Shown: positions 1 to 8,959, counted from the first letter of the stretch. The stretch: 64,000 bases of DNA from Promethearchaeota archaeon (GCA_016840085.1 JAEOTA010000056.1:1-64000); one strand, 5' to 3'. Notes: generated by a model from the letters alone, not told the origin. Program-made: numbers and translations.

Positions 1-2
1 GG

Positions 3-254
3 GAACCCCCTCCTCAGACCTATTCTGATTGCATGAAAAAATTGGGTAATTTAGGTGTTATCACAGCTCAAACAGCTGAAAAGGCGACATCCTTGGTAAA
101 AATGAGAAACATTGTGGTACATCAATATGACAATATTAATTATCGTTTATTATTCAAGGGACTATGCGAATTATTTGAAGATTTTCCACTATTTCAAGAG
201 GAGATCCTTACGTGGATCAATTCTCAAGAGAAAAATAAGACGCAAAAGGATTAA
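3..254 (+). CDS. HepT-like (DUF86) RNase toxin, 3' part only
   Basis: The frame is open from the left edge of the window, so the gene starts upstream and only about 83 codons are seen. The fragment carries R-N-I-V-V-H-Q-Y, which matches the R-x4-H-x-Y motif of HepT/DUF86 HEPN-type RNases. The preceding helix (T-Y-S-D-C-M-K-K-L) and the hydrophobic LLFKGL segment after the motif also fit that family. HepT toxins normally pair with an MntA nucleotidyltransferase antitoxin, which would lie to the left of the window. The ATG at 33 lies inside the family's conserved helix, so I do not take it as the true start. The family call is fairly secure; activity is inferred. Confidence 0.75.
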   Translation, partial: EPPPQTYSDCMKKLGNLGVITAQTAEKATSLVKMRNIVVHQYDNINYRLLFKGLCELFEDFPLFQEEILTWINSQEKNKTQKD

Positions 255-263
255 AAGGACTAA

Positions 264-787
264 TATTCCCTCTCTTGTCTCATTATTCAAATTATCAGAA
301 AAGACACTGTAGCTCCAGTTATTATTATCAATTCACCAGCTGAAGGAAAAAAATTTGGTAAAAAAGCACCTTCCTTTGATCTCAATATCACTGTTCTTAA
401 CTTTGCTACAATTTGGTATTCGCTTGATGGAGGAGTTTCCAATTTTGCGGTTAATGCAACCGGAGCTATTGACCAAACAGCGTGGGCAGCCTTAGCCAAT
501 GGAGAGGTTACTATTACGTTCTATGCCAGAGATATTGCGGGAAATGAAGTATCAGAAAGTGTTACCATAATCAAGAGCGTTCCAAGGGGACTAGAGCCGG
601 GTGTCATTGCAATTATTGTTGTTGCTTCTGTAGTTGGAGGATTAGCTATAATAGGTGCGATTTTGGGAATACTTTTAAAAATAACAAATTTAAAAAAGAA
701 CGCATTCCAGGATATAATCTATACATTCTCCTTGGCATCCTACCCATTGTAGCAATCGTTTTAAGTAAAAAAGTAAAGAAATCTTGA
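264..787 (+). pseudogene. C-terminal remnant of an Ig-like surface protein with frameshift
   Basis: From 264 the frame reads an Ig-like segment: an N-S-P-A start, then I-W-Y-S-L-D-G-G-V, then V-T-I-T-F-Y-A-R-D-I-A-G-N. This is the pattern of secreted archaeal surface repeats. A hydrophobic helix (G-V-I-A-I-I-V-V onward, about 597-675) follows. Directly after an A run at 677-681 the frame stops making sense. Shifting by one base gives a basic linker, I-P-G-Y-N at 704-718, a second hydrophobic stretch and a K-K-V-K-K-S end with TGA at 785-787. One missing A would therefore restore the C-terminus. No start codon or signal peptide precedes the Ig part: a stop lies at 261-263, only 7 bases past the HepT gene. 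It appears to be a 5'-deleted and frameshifted relic. Confidence 0.75.
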
Positions 788-844
788 ATTCTAAACTCTT
801 GTTTTTCTTTTTTTTCTATTTTATAATATATTTCAACATAATTG

Positions 845-1855
845 TTATTTTTCTTCACTTTTATTGAGTTTGTCTCCTTTATTAAGAGATGAATTACGAT
901 TTACAAGTGTTATTCCCAATATTACAAGTAATAGAGCAAAAGGATAGATGAAGAAATCGAATTCTTCTTGTAAAAATATAGCAGAAAAGATCACTCCAAA
1001 TAATGGTACTAAAGTTTGGAATATCGCAGCCCTACTAGCATCTAAACGTTTAACACCTTCTAAATAGAACGTGTACGCTAATATTGAAGAAACAAAAGCT
1101 AAATATGCAATTCCAATCCACACACGGCTTGGAATGGTTATATATTCTAATGGATTAAGATATTCTGGACTAATGAGTAATGCTATAGGAGTGGTTATTA
1201 AAAAACCAAAAAAAGATACCCACGTTATTATCCATAAAGAGCTTGGTTGATAAGAATCAATATTTTTTTGAGTTTTGTTCATAAAAAATCGTGAAGTTAC
1301 CGTATATACCGCATAAGCAAATGCAGCAACCAATATTAAAACATCTCCAAGAATTCGATTAGACACATTTACATTTGGAGAAAATCCTACAACGATGACA
1401 ACAGCCATAAACGCTAAAAGAGTTCCTACACCTTTTTTCCAAGTAAAAGATTCTGTTTTTAAAAGTTTACTAGAAAGAATAACAACCCAAATAGCGTTTG
1501 TTGCGACCATGATACTAGCGTCACTGGCAGCCGTAAAAATTTCACCCATAAGATAACCTATTTGATAAATCGTTACGGATAATAACCCCATAAAAGTTAA
1601 AATTTTCCAATTTTCCTTGGCGAATTGCCAATTTAAAGTTCCTTCTTTATATTTAAGAATGAGAAAAAAACAAGTTACAGCTAAGAAATAACGTATCACT
1701 GCTATCATTAGAGGTGGGATGGTTTCTCCCCCAACTTCTTCAGATACTAACCATCGACCTAATGGCCAGGTACCTCCCCAAATAACCATAGTTAATACTA
1801 ATAATACATAAGCGATGATCTCCTGTCTTCTATTAATATTTGAGGAATGACTCAA
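845..1855 (-). CDS. EamA/DMT-superfamily membrane transporter
   Basis: This 336-residue protein has about ten hydrophobic segments in two similar halves, the EamA (DUF6) organisation of drug/metabolite transporters. The first half opens with M-V-I-W-G-G-T-W-P-L-G, the usual W-G-x-x-x-x motif of TM1. The second half has S-I-L-A-Y-T-F-Y-L-E-G-V and R-A-A-I-F-Q-T-L-V-P-L-F-G-V, typical of TM8-TM9. Length fits the family (about 300). The start is TTG at 1855, since an upstream in-frame stop leaves no ATG. The charged C-terminal tail is probably cytoplasmic. Substrate cannot be told: members export amino acids, sugars or nucleotides. It is transcribed alone, convergent with the surface-protein relic. 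Confidence 0.85.
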   Translation of the reverse strand: MSHSSNINRRQEIIAYVLLVLTMVIWGGTWPLGRWLVSEEVGGETIPPLMIAVIRYFLAVTCFFLILKYKEGTLNWQFAKENWKILTFMGLLSVTIYQIGYLMGEIFTAASDASIMVATNAIWVVILSSKLLKTESFTWKKGVGTLLAFMAVVIVVGFSPNVNVSNRILGDVLILVAAFAYAVYTVTSRFFMNKTQKNIDSYQPSSLWIITWVSFFGFLITTPIALLISPEYLNPLEYITIPSRVWIGIAYLAFVSSILAYTFYLEGVKRLDASRAAIFQTLVPLFGVIFSAIFLQEEFDFFIYPFALLLVILGITLVNRNSSLNKGDKLNKSEEK

Positions 1856-2087
1856 CTTTAACTCACAAGTATCAAATTATTATCGTTAAAAATATGGTCT
1901 TGAAAAAAAAGTTTTGAAATAATATCTATTTTTCTATAAATTAAATGTGGTTGTGAAGTAAATTCAGTTAATAATGTTTCACTTTTTTTTGAAGACATTT
2001 TCCATGAAATTCCTTTTCTACCTAGTTTTTTAAAATTGAAATGATATATTTAATATAGAAAAACTTTTTAAAAATAACATCTCTTTC

Positions 2088-2504
2088 ATGAATGAACGAA
2101 CAGCCAATTGGCTAGAGGAAGCAAACTGGGATCTAGAAAATGCTAAGATTTTATTTGAGAATGAAAGATTCAATACTGTAGTTTTTCATTGTCAACAAGC
2201 AGCAGAAAAAGCAGTGAAAGCCTTGCTATATCATAATAATCTTAATGGATGGGGTCATTCTATTCACTCTCTTTTAGAAAAATATAAAGAAATAAAGAAT
2301 AAGAATTTTAACGATCTTGAAAGAACAGCGCTAAGCCTTGATAAGCACTATATTACAACACGTTATCCTGATGCTCTTCCAAATATTGCGCCACATAAAG
2401 CCTATAATAAACAAGAAGCAGAATTAGCGATTAATCAAGCGAAAAAAATAATCAATTTTGTTAATAAAGAAATTAAAGGAAAAAAAGGAAATGCTAGAGG
2501 CTGA
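2088..2504 (+). CDS. HEPN domain protein (toxin-like half of HEPN/MNT pair)
   Basis: A 138-residue helical protein with the HEPN pattern: W-L-E-E-A-N-W-D-L-E-N-A, then F-H-C-Q-Q-A-A-E-K-A-V-K-A-L-L, then G-H-S-I-H-S-L-L, then Y-I-T-T-R-Y-P-D-A. These correspond to the helices of the HEPN fold (PF05168 type). Its 3' end overlaps the nucleotidyltransferase gene, so the two form a translationally coupled unit. HEPN/MNT pairs are known as toxin-antitoxin modules in which the MNT partner inactivates the HEPN RNase; others may have non-toxic nucleotide-binding roles. Toxicity here is inferred from the family. A TATA-like AT stretch lies at about 2042-2070. Confidence 0.85.
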   Translation: MNERTANWLEEANWDLENAKILFENERFNTVVFHCQQAAEKAVKALLYHNNLNGWGHSIHSLLEKYKEIKNKNFNDLERTALSLDKHYITTRYPDALPNIAPHKAYNKQEAELAINQAKKIINFVNKEIKGKKGNARG

Positions 2505-2913
2505 TTTGAAGAATTATTTAATCAAATTATCGGAAATTATTAACAAAAATGTGCCGTTAGATTGTGTAATTTTATTTGGATCAAGAGCGAGAAAGGATTA
2601 TCTGGAAAATAGCGATTTGGATATGATATTTGTTGGAGATTTCAAAGAATCTTTCATTAATAGGTCAACCATGATTTATGAACATTATAAATCATCTTTA
2701 GGATTGGATGCGTTTTGTTATAGAGCTAATGAATTTGATAAAATGTTTCATGAAGGCGTTGTATCTATTTTGGATGCTATTGATCATGGCATCTGTGTCT
2801 TTGGATATGATTTTTATAACAATTATAAAGAAAAACTAGAAAAACTTAAAGAAAAAGGGCTCAAACGAGATCCTCCCGTTTGGATCCTTCCAGAAAATAT
2901 GTTTTTAGATTAA
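2491..2913 (+). CDS. MNT-type nucleotidyltransferase (antitoxin-like half)
   Basis: The motif G-S-R-A-R-K-D-Y-L-E-N-S-D-L-D near the N-terminus is the G-S-x10-D-x-D signature of minimal nucleotidyltransferases (pol-beta fold), with two of the metal-binding aspartates. The frame is open from a TTG at 2458. The ATG at 2491 is preferred because AAAGGAA lies immediately upstream and because it gives a short overlap (14 bases) with the HEPN gene. That start yields 140 residues. In known HEPN/MNT systems this protein adds nucleotides to, or otherwise blocks, the HEPN partner. The third catalytic acidic residue is likely in L-G-L-D-A-F. Confidence 0.85.
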   Translation: MLEADLKNYLIKLSEIINKNVPLDCVILFGSRARKDYLENSDLDMIFVGDFKESFINRSTMIYEHYKSSLGLDAFCYRANEFDKMFHEGVVSILDAIDHGICVFGYDFYNNYKEKLEKLKEKGLKRDPPVWILPENMFLD

Positions 2914-2953
2914 AAGATACTTACAAATTGAAGAATAAGAAAAAATATTACTT

Positions 2954-3142
2954 TTATGCACTATTAAGCCAGGTGGTTTTTTGTTCAGGACGAGTTGGAC
3001 AACGTTTATACTTTACATTTGGATACTCAATCGTAAATACTCCAGATACATAATCAGTAAATCCTAAAATATCCTTTCGAACGTCATCAATTGTATTTAA
3101 TTCTATTAAACAAATAACAGAAATTAACGAAAGATTATTCAA
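2954..3142 (-). CDS. Small hypothetical ORF overlapping DUF4184 gene end
   Basis: A 62-codon frame starts at a TTG that overlaps the stop of the DUF4184 gene (TTGA at 3139-3142). It is bounded upstream by an in-frame stop at 3146-3148. The protein has no motif I recognise; it ends with a P-T-R-P-E-Q-K-T-T-W stretch. It may be a real coupled small gene or the 3' remnant of something lost. Its composition is not obviously random, but the support is weak. Confidence 0.25.
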   Translation of the reverse strand: MNNLSLISVICLIELNTIDDVRKDILGFTDYVSGVFTIEYPNVKYKRCPTRPEQKTTWLNSA

Positions 3143-3786
3143 ACTTCATGATACCAATTACTAATTAAATTATGTTTTTTAATAAATCTAAGAAGATATA
3201 GAGAAATAACCATCGTAATTAAGGTTTCAATAATCCATATTAGTTGATATACTGTTAAATTACGGTCTATCTGAAATGGGCCAATATTAACGGTTCCAAA
3301 ATCTATAATAGAGTATAATAATATATCAGGAGATTGTAAGATTATTGGATAAAATAGCTCTATTGTTGCATGTGCAGGGAGATCAAGTAAAAGATGAGTT
3401 AACCCTCCAATTAATGCAGAATAAGATGCTACAACATAAAATCTTTTATCAAATTGCTTTTTCTTTAAATTATCCCATTCATCTATACCAAAATATTTCA
3501 TAGGTTTATACAAAATCCCATTTTTCCTTGCAAGCTTAGCGCAAAAAGGAGCAATATGATCGCAAAAAATCAAGGTTAATAAAAGAGTTATGGGTAAGGT
3601 AAATATTATCAGTCCTAATAAACTATGAGTGATTCCTCTAAAGTTAAATGTGAAAAATGGATCAATAACCACACTTATATCCGGAACAAAAGTACTAATG
3701 CATAAAGCGGTTCCATCAAATTTCTGTGGATATTTTATTTTTAAAATCAATCCTGGCGCTTGATGAGAGAATATACTACTTGGCAT
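3139..3786 (-). CDS. DUF4184-like membrane protein
   Basis: A 215-residue protein beginning M-P-S-S-I-F-S-H-Q-A-P-G. It continues with F-D-G-T-A-L-C and F-V-P-D-I-S near residues 24-36, the N-terminal pattern of DUF4184 proteins (a short start, an F-S-H-P-like motif, then a P-D motif). R-G-I-T-H-S-L-L-G-L and G-G-L-T-H-L-L-L-D are two H-containing motifs inside or next to membrane helices; they resemble the metal-binding histidines of YdjM/PA-PLC-fold membrane hydrolases. Four or five membrane segments are visible. Function is unknown. It is a single gene facing the radical SAM gene's downstream end. Confidence 0.65.
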   Translation of the reverse strand: MPSSIFSHQAPGLILKIKYPQKFDGTALCISTFVPDISVVIDPFFTFNFRGITHSLLGLIIFTLPITLLLTLIFCDHIAPFCAKLARKNGILYKPMKYFGIDEWDNLKKKQFDKRFYVVASYSALIGGLTHLLLDLPAHATIELFYPIILQSPDILLYSIIDFGTVNIGPFQIDRNLTVYQLIWIIETLITMVISLYLLRFIKKHNLISNWYHEV

Positions 3787-3831
3787 TTAAACATCATATT
3801 CTTTTTATTTATATGAGTTATAATAATAAAA

Positions 3832-4647
3832 TTAACTTTTTGAAAAACCACCATGATGAAATTCAATTTTATATTCTAGATTTAGATTTTTACAAAACGC
3901 ATCAATTTCAGATTCAATCATATCCCATTGAGAGTGGTCCTTTCGAAAGTTTTCATATATGGGTAAAAGTTTAGGATACTTCTCTTTAATTATTTTAAAT
4001 ATTCTTGGAATATTATGAGGCCTGAAGTTCAAGTTTTCAAACATATAAGAATCAGTATAATCTTTGGTTTTTTTCATAATAGCTTTATAATTAGTGATTT
4101 TAGGAAATAAAGGGGAAATAAAGGTATATGTTTTAATTCCATTTTCATGAATCTCTTTCAGAGCTTCTAGCCTTTCTTCTGGTCTTGATGCCCCTCGCTC
4201 GATAATTTTAGCAAATTCAGCATCTAATGTGCTTATTGAAATACCTACCTCTAAATTGTCAAATTTTTTAAATATATCAATGTCTCTTACAACAAATTTT
4301 GATTTGGTTAATATGGATATATGAGCAGTGGTACCTACTAGTTTTTCTAAGATTTTTCTTGTATTTTCATATTTTAATTCTAATGGAATATATGGGTCAG
4401 TTACAGAACTAAGTAAAAGTCTCTTACCATTATATTTTTGCGGTTTAATCTTATTAAAATCAAATTGTTTAATATCTAAAAATTGCCCCCATTTATCGCC
4501 CTTATGATTAGTAAATCTAATCATGAATTCTGCATAGCAATAAATGCAACCGTGCTGGCAACCGGTATAGGGGTTGATTACATAATCAATTGAGGGAATA
4601 TTACTTTTGGTTATAATACTTTTAGCTTCTCGAAAATCAATTTTCAT
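3832..4647 (-). CDS. Radical SAM protein, spore-photoproduct-lyase-like (Rv2578c type)
   Basis: At residues 26-38 the protein reads N-P-Y-T-G-C-Q-H-G-C-I-Y-C-Y-A, the CxxxCxxC cluster motif of radical SAM enzymes in the arrangement seen in SplB-like/Rv2578c proteins. Later segments fit the same fold: S-S-V-T-D-P-Y-I-P-L-E, then I-L-T-K-S, then E-V-G-I-S-I-S-T-L-D, then R-P-E-E-R-L-E-A-L. The T-D-P-Y segment is typical of this subfamily. At 271 residues it is of normal length. A 4Fe-4S cluster and SAM cleavage are expected; the substrate is unknown. The ATG at 4647 gives the conserved S-I-I-T-K-S start. Confidence 0.85.
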   Translation of the reverse strand: MKIDFREAKSIITKSNIPSIDYVINPYTGCQHGCIYCYAEFMIRFTNHKGDKWGQFLDIKQFDFNKIKPQKYNGKRLLLSSVTDPYIPLELKYENTRKILEKLVGTTAHISILTKSKFVVRDIDIFKKFDNLEVGISISTLDAEFAKIIERGASRPEERLEALKEIHENGIKTYTFISPLFPKITNYKAIMKKTKDYTDSYMFENLNFRPHNIPRIFKIIKEKYPKLLPIYENFRKDHSQWDMIESEIDAFCKNLNLEYKIEFHHGGFSKS

Positions 4648-4674
4648 TTTTCTTTAACTAGAAAGTTTTGAATG

Positions 4675-5427
4675 TTATATTGTATTATTATTCTTTTTAT
4701 TTGTTTTCCTTCTTGTTTGATAATAAAATAATATAACAAAAAGATTTGTTATAAGATGAAATACCCACGCGAATATTAATCCTAACTGAATTAAAGCAAA
4801 AAAGTAAATGATTGAAGATAATAATGTTGAAATAACATGTCACCAATTTTTCGATGAAGAATAATGAACAAACCCAAAAATTAATGATATTACTATAATA
4901 CCTATAAAGATATTCAAATTAAAATAATAAATAAAGAAACTTAATAAGATACTTCTATATATCAATTCCTCTATAAATGCACTGAGCGGAAATAATAAAA
5001 CAAACATAATTATTTTTCGATAATCTATTTCTTTAGTAAAATATTGAAAAATATCATCACCACCCCCTGCTTCAAGAATCTCAATATTATTCATAAAATA
5101 GATCTTAACACCCCCTAATTTTAATAGCACCAACGCTAACAATATGGAAAAGGATAACATATCAATTCTATGGACTAATCCTATTAAGTTTTTAATAGAA
5201 AAGAAAAATGGGGGAGATAAAGGTCTATAAAAGAAGATTATAACTATTTGAAATGTAATTGGGATAATAAGCAATGAACTCTGAAAAGTTATTGTAATTC
5301 TATCTACTCTTTCTTTAAAATTGAAAATTATTGAACATATTAATAGAATAAGAATAGAAAAACTGATAAAATATAAAATGATAATATTATTGTATGTTGA
5401 ATAGAAAAACCAAAACTCAAAAACCAA
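4675..5427 (-). pseudogene. CPBP-family (Abi/CAAX) membrane protease gene interrupted by in-frame TGA
   Basis: The first reading segment (5427-4840, TTG start) has about six membrane helices, with E-E-L-I-Y-R (motif 1, EExxxR) and F-G-F-V-H (motif 2, FxxxH) of the CPBP glutamic-type membrane proteases. It stops at TGA (4840-4842) just after S-S-K-N-W. The same frame then continues open for 54 more codons to TAA at 4675. That stretch encodes two more membrane helices and H-L-I-T-N, which fits the family's third motif (HxxxN). All three catalytic motifs are therefore present only if the TGA is passed. A TGG-to-TGA nonsense change is the simplest reading; a sequence error or recoding is possible. 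Confidence 0.8.
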
Positions 5428-5602
5428 GAAAATAATTGAATTTTAAATAATTTTGTTTCTTATTTTTGTTTTTATTTCATAATCCCGGCTTATCATAAGA
5501 ATTATATTATTATTATGTTAATTTTAAATAAAGCAATTAATAAAAATTCATTTTTTAATTACTATAAATATTATTTTAGTTTTAAGATAAAATTACTATA
5601 AA

Positions 5603-6151
5603 ATGAAAGTTCCATACAAAATAGAGACTAAAAGACTTGTACTTAGATCATTCATCAAAGAGGATTTTAAAGCATTTCATGATTTAGTAAGCAATGAAGA
5701 AACAATCAAAAGCCTTTATCTTAAAGATCAATTTAAAGAAATTAACAAAGTTCAATACTTATTTAATTCTTTAATTAATCCTTATAATTCTTCTGAGTCA
5801 ATTTTTGTCTTAGCTATCACAGATAAAGAAAATGAAAATTTCCTGGGATTCTGTGGATTTAAAGATTTAGAAAATAACAGTGATGCATTAACGTTCTATG
5901 CATTGTTACCAGAATATCGAGGTTATGGATATGCTATAGAATTTATGAAAAAACTTATCGAATACGCATTTTTAAGACTAGATTTACCTAAGATTGTCGC
6001 ACTCATTAATCCAAGGTATACTAAATCATGGAAAGTTGCCGAAAGAATAGGAATGAAGTACATGGGGCACGTTAAATATAAGAATTTTAATCCTGATCCA
6101 ATGTTTTTTACTATTGAAAAAAAAGAATTCGAAGCTCAAAGAGCGTATTGA
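5603..6151 (+). CDS. GNAT N-acetyltransferase (RimJ/RimL-like)
   Basis: This 182-residue protein starts with E-T-K-R-L-V-L-R-S-F, the opening strand of RimJ/RimL-type acetyltransferases. It carries Y-R-G-Y-G-Y-A-I-E-F, a Q/RxxGxG/A acetyl-CoA-binding loop, and ends with S-W-K-V-A-E-R-I-G-M-K-Y-M-G, the usual S-x-x-V-x-E-K-x-G-M/F motif. Length and domain order are complete. Members acetylate N-termini of ribosomal proteins or small amines; the substrate here is unknown. The gene stands alone, with an AT-rich 175-base leader shared with the divergent CPBP gene. Confidence 0.9.
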   Translation: MKVPYKIETKRLVLRSFIKEDFKAFHDLVSNEETIKSLYLKDQFKEINKVQYLFNSLINPYNSSESIFVLAITDKENENFLGFCGFKDLENNSDALTFYALLPEYRGYGYAIEFMKKLIEYAFLRLDLPKIVALINPRYTKSWKVAERIGMKYMGHVKYKNFNPDPMFFTIEKKEFEAQRAY

Positions 6152-6181
6152 AAAATTTTTTTAAAAATACTTTTGAGATAA

Positions 6182-6754
6182 TCAGGGATATCCAATTGGA
6201 ATAATGTATAACGGTTCTGTTTTTTTAGGAAGATTTAGAACTTCTTTAACGCGGTCATCTTCATAAGCCCCAATTGGGACTGAGGCTAAACCTAAAGCAA
6301 CAGCTTCTAGATGAACGTTTTGAGCACAATGCCCAATTTCAATGAATACATATCGTACACCTCTTTCGCCATACCTTTGAGTGGTTCTTGAAAATATCGC
6401 ACAAATTATTATATTCATGTATGCTTCAGATATAAAATTTTGATCCCAAGAGGCTCTAGCTAGGTTCTTACTTAAATCCTCCTCAATAATTAATTCTAAG
6501 ATATGTTTTTTAAAATTATAGTGAAAAAAACCTTTATCTTTTAATGTAACATATATCTCTAATGGATAAGTAGCACCTGCGGAAGGCACTGTTCTTTTAA
6601 ATCCTTTTAGTCCCTGGGCAGACCATAAGATTTGTGAAATTTTTTCAATTTCAATCTTTTTATCTTTAAATTTTCTCACGCTTTCACGATTATAAATACA
6701 TTCTTCAAGACTTTTAGTACCTTTTAGTTGTGGATCTGGAAGGTGAATTGACAT
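6182..6754 (-). CDS. SagB/ThcOx-type nitroreductase-family oxidoreductase
   Basis: A 190-residue flavoprotein of the nitroreductase fold. R-E-S-V-R-K-F, then I-L-W-S-A-Q-G, then P-S-A-G-A-T-Y-P-L-E-I-Y-V form the SagB-type N-terminal FMN-binding pattern. Y-V-F-I-E-I-G-H-C-A-Q-N-V-H-L-E-A and L-G-L-A-S-V-P-I-G-A-Y are the later conserved segments. SagB proteins oxidise azolines in peptide natural products, but many archaeal relatives stand alone, as here with no YcaO or precursor peptide nearby. It probably binds FMN and reduces or oxidises an unknown small molecule. Confidence 0.85.
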   Translation of the reverse strand: MSIHLPDPQLKGTKSLEECIYNRESVRKFKDKKIEIEKISQILWSAQGLKGFKRTVPSAGATYPLEIYVTLKDKGFFHYNFKKHILELIIEEDLSKNLARASWDQNFISEAYMNIIICAIFSRTTQRYGERGVRYVFIEIGHCAQNVHLEAVALGLASVPIGAYEDDRVKEVLNLPKKTEPLYIIPIGYP

Positions 6755-6864
6755 ATTACTACCGTTTTATTTTAAAACCTTGTGATATAATAGAGAGCCC
6801 ACTATTAATATTTATTTTCTTGATAATAGGAAAGTTTTTTTTTATAGAAATAACTGAGTCTTAT

Positions 6865-7221
6865 ATGACATCTGAACCTGATTTAAAGATCATCTTTCAA
6901 GAATGGAATGAATTGAATATTAAGACCCAGGAGTCTCTTGGACAATTTGATTTCTCCAAAATTAAAGAAATCAGAAAGAAACAGAAAGAAATTGAAGATT
7001 CGATATTTGAAATTCTCAAATCAAACGCACCAGATAATATTAAAGCACTATTACCTGATGATTGTGGGGAAATGGAAGTAGGTTTTGAGAGTGAAGAAAA
7101 AACATTTTATTTTGTAATGTTTGACCCTGAGTGTAGTGATGATGAGGAAGAAGCTCTTATTGCAATTACTATCAATACAAATAAAGACGTGAAAATGATT
7201 AAAGATTTTGAAATGGAGTAA
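6865..7221 (+). CDS. Hypothetical acidic protein
   Basis: The open frame runs from 6730, but its first 45 codons overlap the start of the divergent SagB gene and read as an implausible hydrophobic leader. The ATG at 6865 gives 118 residues: a charged helical N-terminal half (K/E-rich, coiled-coil-like), then a compact acidic C-terminal half with C-S-D-D-E-E-E-A-L-I-A-I-T. I recognise no family. It is soluble and may bind a partner through the helix. Confidence 0.55.
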   Translation: MTSEPDLKIIFQEWNELNIKTQESLGQFDFSKIKEIRKKQKEIEDSIFEILKSNAPDNIKALLPDDCGEMEVGFESEEKTFYFVMFDPECSDDEEEALIAITINTNKDVKMIKDFEME

Positions 7222-7369
7222 ATTTTTCTGTTTTATTCCTTTAATAACCTATAAATTGTATAATTTAGTAAAAAGGATAAACATAAATAATGAATTCAAA
7301 ATAATCCATTTAAATGAATTAATTTAAGTATGAAGTGATTTTAAAATTTCTATTCCATCATCCTTAAGA

Positions 7370-8959
7370 GTGGGTCCAAGAACAACAAATACACTTGCTA
7401 AAAAACGCTATTTAATAGTTTATACCATGGTAATTGTGGTGAGTGCTCAACCGACGATTATCTGGTTATGGTTTTTTTGGCAATCCTTCTATAATCTTCT
7501 ATTTATCTTCTATTTGCTGTTTCCATTTGCTTTCTTTGTTGGTATAATTATTTTAATATTGAGTTCAATAATAGTAGCAAGAATTTTTCTATTTTTTATT
7601 AATTTGATACATAAGCCAAAGGAAGGTGTATTTCTTAGAGATAAAAATGATAAAGATTATTGTTATTGGAGTTTGCGCGCAGTTGTTAAAAAGTGGCCAA
7701 CGTGGTTAGCGCGACAGTTATCTTTACCATTACTTGAGACTTTACTTTTTAAAATTTTAGGAATCAAAACATCATTTTCAAATTGTTTAAGCGAGGGATG
7801 GGTTGATCTTGAATTTATAGAAATGGGTAAAAATGTTAGAATTGGTCAAGGCAGCTTTGTAATTTCTAATATTATTATAAAGAATAAGCTTATTATAAAA
7901 AAGGTGATAATAAAAGATAATGTTATCATAGGTGCACATGCAGTTGTATTACCAGGAACAGTAATTGAATCTAATACTATTCTTGATGCAATTTCTATGA
8001 CAACCATAGATCAACATTTAGAAAGAGATTCAATATATTGTGGTGCTCCTGCTAAAAAAGATGATGAACTTTTTATTGTTAAGAATGAAAAAGAATTTGA
8101 AATACTAATATTTGAAGATGATATTAAAGAGAAATATGATGAAGAAAATCTAAGGGCACATGTTAAAGAAATGTCTGTTCCGTTCCATTTCTATGTAATA
8201 TCAGGTTGGATAATAATAGGAGCATCTTTTATTTTGCCTAGCTTTTTCTTTTTTTCATTTCTTTTTGGAGTTCTAACACCGAACTTATTAACAACTCCTT
8301 TATCATTTGAGACTCTATTAAATATAAATATTGTTCTGATTTTAATTTTTACTCCTTTAGTTTTAATCTGTATTTATTTATTACACTTGTTTTTTGTTGC
8401 TCTATTTACTAAATGGTTTTATAAATTAACTGATAAAAGAGGCCCTGAACAGGGTGTTTTTGATAGAAATTTAGATGAAACCTCAACGATTTTAGATTAT
8501 TATCATTTTAGATCTTTTCTATTTAAATATCCAATTTTCGCTTTTATTCGCTCTCCTTTTCCTTGGCTATTGAATTGCGAGTTAAGATTCCTCCATTCTA
8601 ATAAAATCGGAAAAGGAACTGTATTTGAAGATACGTTTCTTCACAGTCACATTGATTTTGGGGAAAAATGCTATATTGGAACCTTTGCTCACATTACAAA
8701 TCATGTTGTTGATGGTGTATACGGTGAAGAAAATTTAACATTTTTTGGAGCCCAAATAGGAAATAACTGCGTGTTCAATGCCTCAAGTGGAGCATTTCCA
8801 GGATTAGAAATGGATGATAATTCTACTATATTACCTATATCTGCTACAATTAAATTTGATAAACTTGGAAAAGATGGAATATACGGTGGGTTTCCTGCTA
8901 AGAAACTTAATGCTGATGCTATAATTAAACTTCTGGGTGGTAAAAATAATGAAGAATAA
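7370..8959 (+). CDS. Membrane-anchored double left-handed beta-helix (hexapeptide) transferase-like protein
   Basis: 529 residues in two similar halves. Each half has two membrane helices, an H-K-P-K-E-G-V-F or R-G-P-E-Q-G-V-F loop, then a left-handed beta-helix with hexapeptide repeats. In the first half these include V-R-I-G-Q-G, V-I-I-G-A-H-A-V-V-L-P-G-T-V-I, ending G-A-P-A-K-K; the second ends G-G-F-P-A-K-K. The layout resembles the C-terminal membrane plus beta-helix regions of Pls/PosA-type NRPS-like proteins rather than free acetyltransferases. Start is GTG at 7370; a stop lies upstream in frame and no ATG fits. It overlaps the next, homologous gene, so they are coupled. The acceptor is unknown; the envelope is likely. 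Confidence 0.75.
   Translation: MGPRTTNTLAKKRYLIVYTMVIVVSAQPTIIWLWFFWQSFYNLLFIFYLLFPFAFFVGIIILILSSIIVARIFLFFINLIHKPKEGVFLRDKNDKDYCYWSLRAVVKKWPTWLARQLSLPLLETLLFKILGIKTSFSNCLSEGWVDLEFIEMGKNVRIGQGSFVISNIIIKNKLIIKKVIIKDNVIIGAHAVVLPGTVIESNTILDAISMTTIDQHLERDSIYCGAPAKKDDELFIVKNEKEFEILIFEDDIKEKYDEENLRAHVKEMSVPFHFYVISGWIIIGASFILPSFFFFSFLFGVLTPNLLTTPLSFETLLNINIVLILIFTPLVLICIYLLHLFFVALFTKWFYKLTDKRGPEQGVFDRNLDETSTILDYYHFRSFLFKYPIFAFIRSPFPWLLNCELRFLHSNKIGKGTVFEDTFLHSHIDFGEKCYIGTFAHITNHVVDGVYGEENLTFFGAQIGNNCVFNASSGAFPGLEMDDNSTILPISATIKFDKLGKDGIYGGFPAKKLNADAIIKLLGGKNNEE

Noticed and set aside
287..499. Minus-strand frame of 70 codons
   Set aside because: Shadow of the Ig-like surface-protein relic on the plus strand.
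4840..4842. TGA read as selenocysteine in the CPBP gene
   Set aside because: No SECIS-like hairpin was seen, no CPBP selenoprotein is known to me, and TGG-to-TGA explains it more simply. Kept only as a test to make.
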